Origin: Pelagophyceae sp. CCMP2097
Taxonomy: Eukaryota > Sar > Pelagophyceae
Assembly: GCA_026770575.1 (NCBI GenBank)
Contig: MU657174.1
Span: 168,782-231,671 of the forward strand
Direction of reading: 5' to 3'
DNA: 62,890 bases
The position numbers and the translations under genes are program-made. Shown here in pieces: positions 62,256-62,890 of this stretch. Numbering within the stretch: position 1 is the stretch's first letter; each line of letters starts with the position of its first letter. Below the pieces are notes generated by a model. It saw only the letters and a program-made list of their open reading frames with translations, was not told the DNA's origin and did no database searches.

Positions 62256-62890
62256 ATGACGCGGCGAAGCAAGGGCTCCGGTTGGACGGGCCTGTCGGGG
62301 GACCAGATTGACGCCCAAAATGAAAAGGCCATTGAGCAGGCCCTCTTTGCGAACGCGGCCGCCGCGCACAAGGAAGAGGAGATGCGCAAGGATCGCGCGC
62401 GCCAGTTTCCGGTGCTGCAGTGTGCGCAGGAGCTGCCGGAGCGCGAGAACTCCTTGCGCGAGACGTCGAAAGGCGTCGAGGACGACGGAGCCGCAGAGGA
62501 CACGACGGAGTCGACGGAGGCCAAGATCGCGCAGGAGGGCGTCTCGAGCGCAGGCACACGGCGGCGTCTGACACGAGCATGCGCAATGCGGCTTGTGAAG
62601 CGACGCTTGTCGCAAACGACTTGTCCAAGTCGACGTCCATAGACACCGCATGTAGGGTAGCGAAGCCGTCGCATTTTCCCAGCGCGGCGCCGACGAGCGT
62701 GCCGATGGGCGTGCCGACGGCGGCACCCTCAGCGAAGCCGTCGCCGCTTCCCAGCGCGGCGCCGACGAGCGTGTCGACGATGGTGCCGACGTCGGCACCC
62801 TCAGCGAAGCCGTCGCCGCTCCCCAGCGCGGCGCCGAAAAGCGTGCCGACGAAGGTGTCGACGGCGGCACCCTCAGCGAAGCCGTCGCCG
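62256..62890 (+). CDS. Partial gene: charged N-terminus, then Pro/Ser/Ala-rich 24-residue repeats
   Basis: The ATG at 62256 opens MTRRSKGSGWTGLSGDQID, followed by charged helical sequence (KEEEMRKDRARQF). That frame stops at 62642. A second frame entering near 62560 (SMRNAACEATLVANDL) leads to repeats of 24 residues (PSAAPTSVPMGVPTAAPSAK) running off the window. A frame change near 62540-62570 therefore needs an intron, or these are two genes. Such PT/PS-rich repeats are common in stramenopile cell-surface or wall proteins, but no signal peptide is visible. Function is unknown. Confidence 0.45.
62678..62890 (+). repeat. 72-bp tandem repeat, almost three copies, cut by the window edge
   Basis: Units start at 62678, 62750 and 62822 with cccagcgcggcgccga. 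Each encodes 24 residues. Differences fall at a handful of codons per unit. Confidence 0.9.

Noticed and set aside
1..62890. CRISPR arrays, bacterial operons, phage or viral genes
   Set aside because: No spaced direct-repeat array, no ribosome-binding-site-led operon and no viral hallmark gene was seen. The gene content and introns are eukaryotic.

Overview
This window looks like nuclear DNA of a GC-rich, very compact eukaryote, most likely a unicellular stramenopile alga; a pelagophyte-like picoalga is my best guess. The evidence is a set of unmistakably eukaryotic genes (axonemal-type dynein heavy chain, SAR1, SEC23, U1-C, clathrin-adaptor mu subunit, SFT2), introns of about 45-230 nt that mostly begin gtgcgt, gtgagt or gtacgt, proteins with organelle-type leaders, and intergenic gaps often under 200 bp. 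The species call is inference. The exon joins given were worked out by hand from reading frame, splice phase and fit to the protein family.

Layout. 1-1650 is repeat-rich and poor in genes: a 100-bp tandem repeat, a pair of 103-bp direct repeats flanking a tRNA-like segment, and an AGTTG-rich stretch. 1651-16023 holds small genes in alternating orientation: SFT2 protein, HMG-box/histone-fold protein, methyltransferase, tandem-helical (OPR-like) repeat protein, TLC membrane protein, YccV-domain protein, 2OG-Fe(II) oxygenase, membrane-anchored serine carboxypeptidase with an Ig-like domain, and an unrecognised 654-residue protein. 16461-30692 is one dynein heavy chain of 8 exons and 4537 residues.

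31153-35083 is a head-to-head pair of COPII coat genes, SEC23 (-) and SAR1 (+). 35418-45197 holds an F-box-like/LRR protein, a hypothetical protein, U1-C (-) head-to-head with an EF-hand/RCC1/discoidin fusion, and a KH/J-domain protein. 45472-53635 (-) holds a 2235-residue coiled-coil protein and an adaptor mu subunit. 53636-55078 has no confident gene but contains a cluster of hairpins. 55079-62028 holds a type II membrane tyrosinase-like protein, an FAD amine oxidase, and two neighbouring RNA-binding proteins that both combine zinc knuckles with an RRM. The right edge cuts a Pro/Ser/Ala-rich repeat protein.

Functional themes. Vesicle traffic is well represented (SFT2, SEC23, SAR1, adaptor mu), with SEC23 and its GTPase partner probably sharing one promoter region. 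RNA biology is the second theme (U1-C, two RRM/CCHC proteins, KH/J protein, OPR-like protein). The most unusual observation is that several introns need a GC rather than GT donor. Two of these lie in the gene for U1-C, the protein that helps U1 snRNP read 5' splice sites, and they flank a 9-nt microexon that completes its zinc finger.
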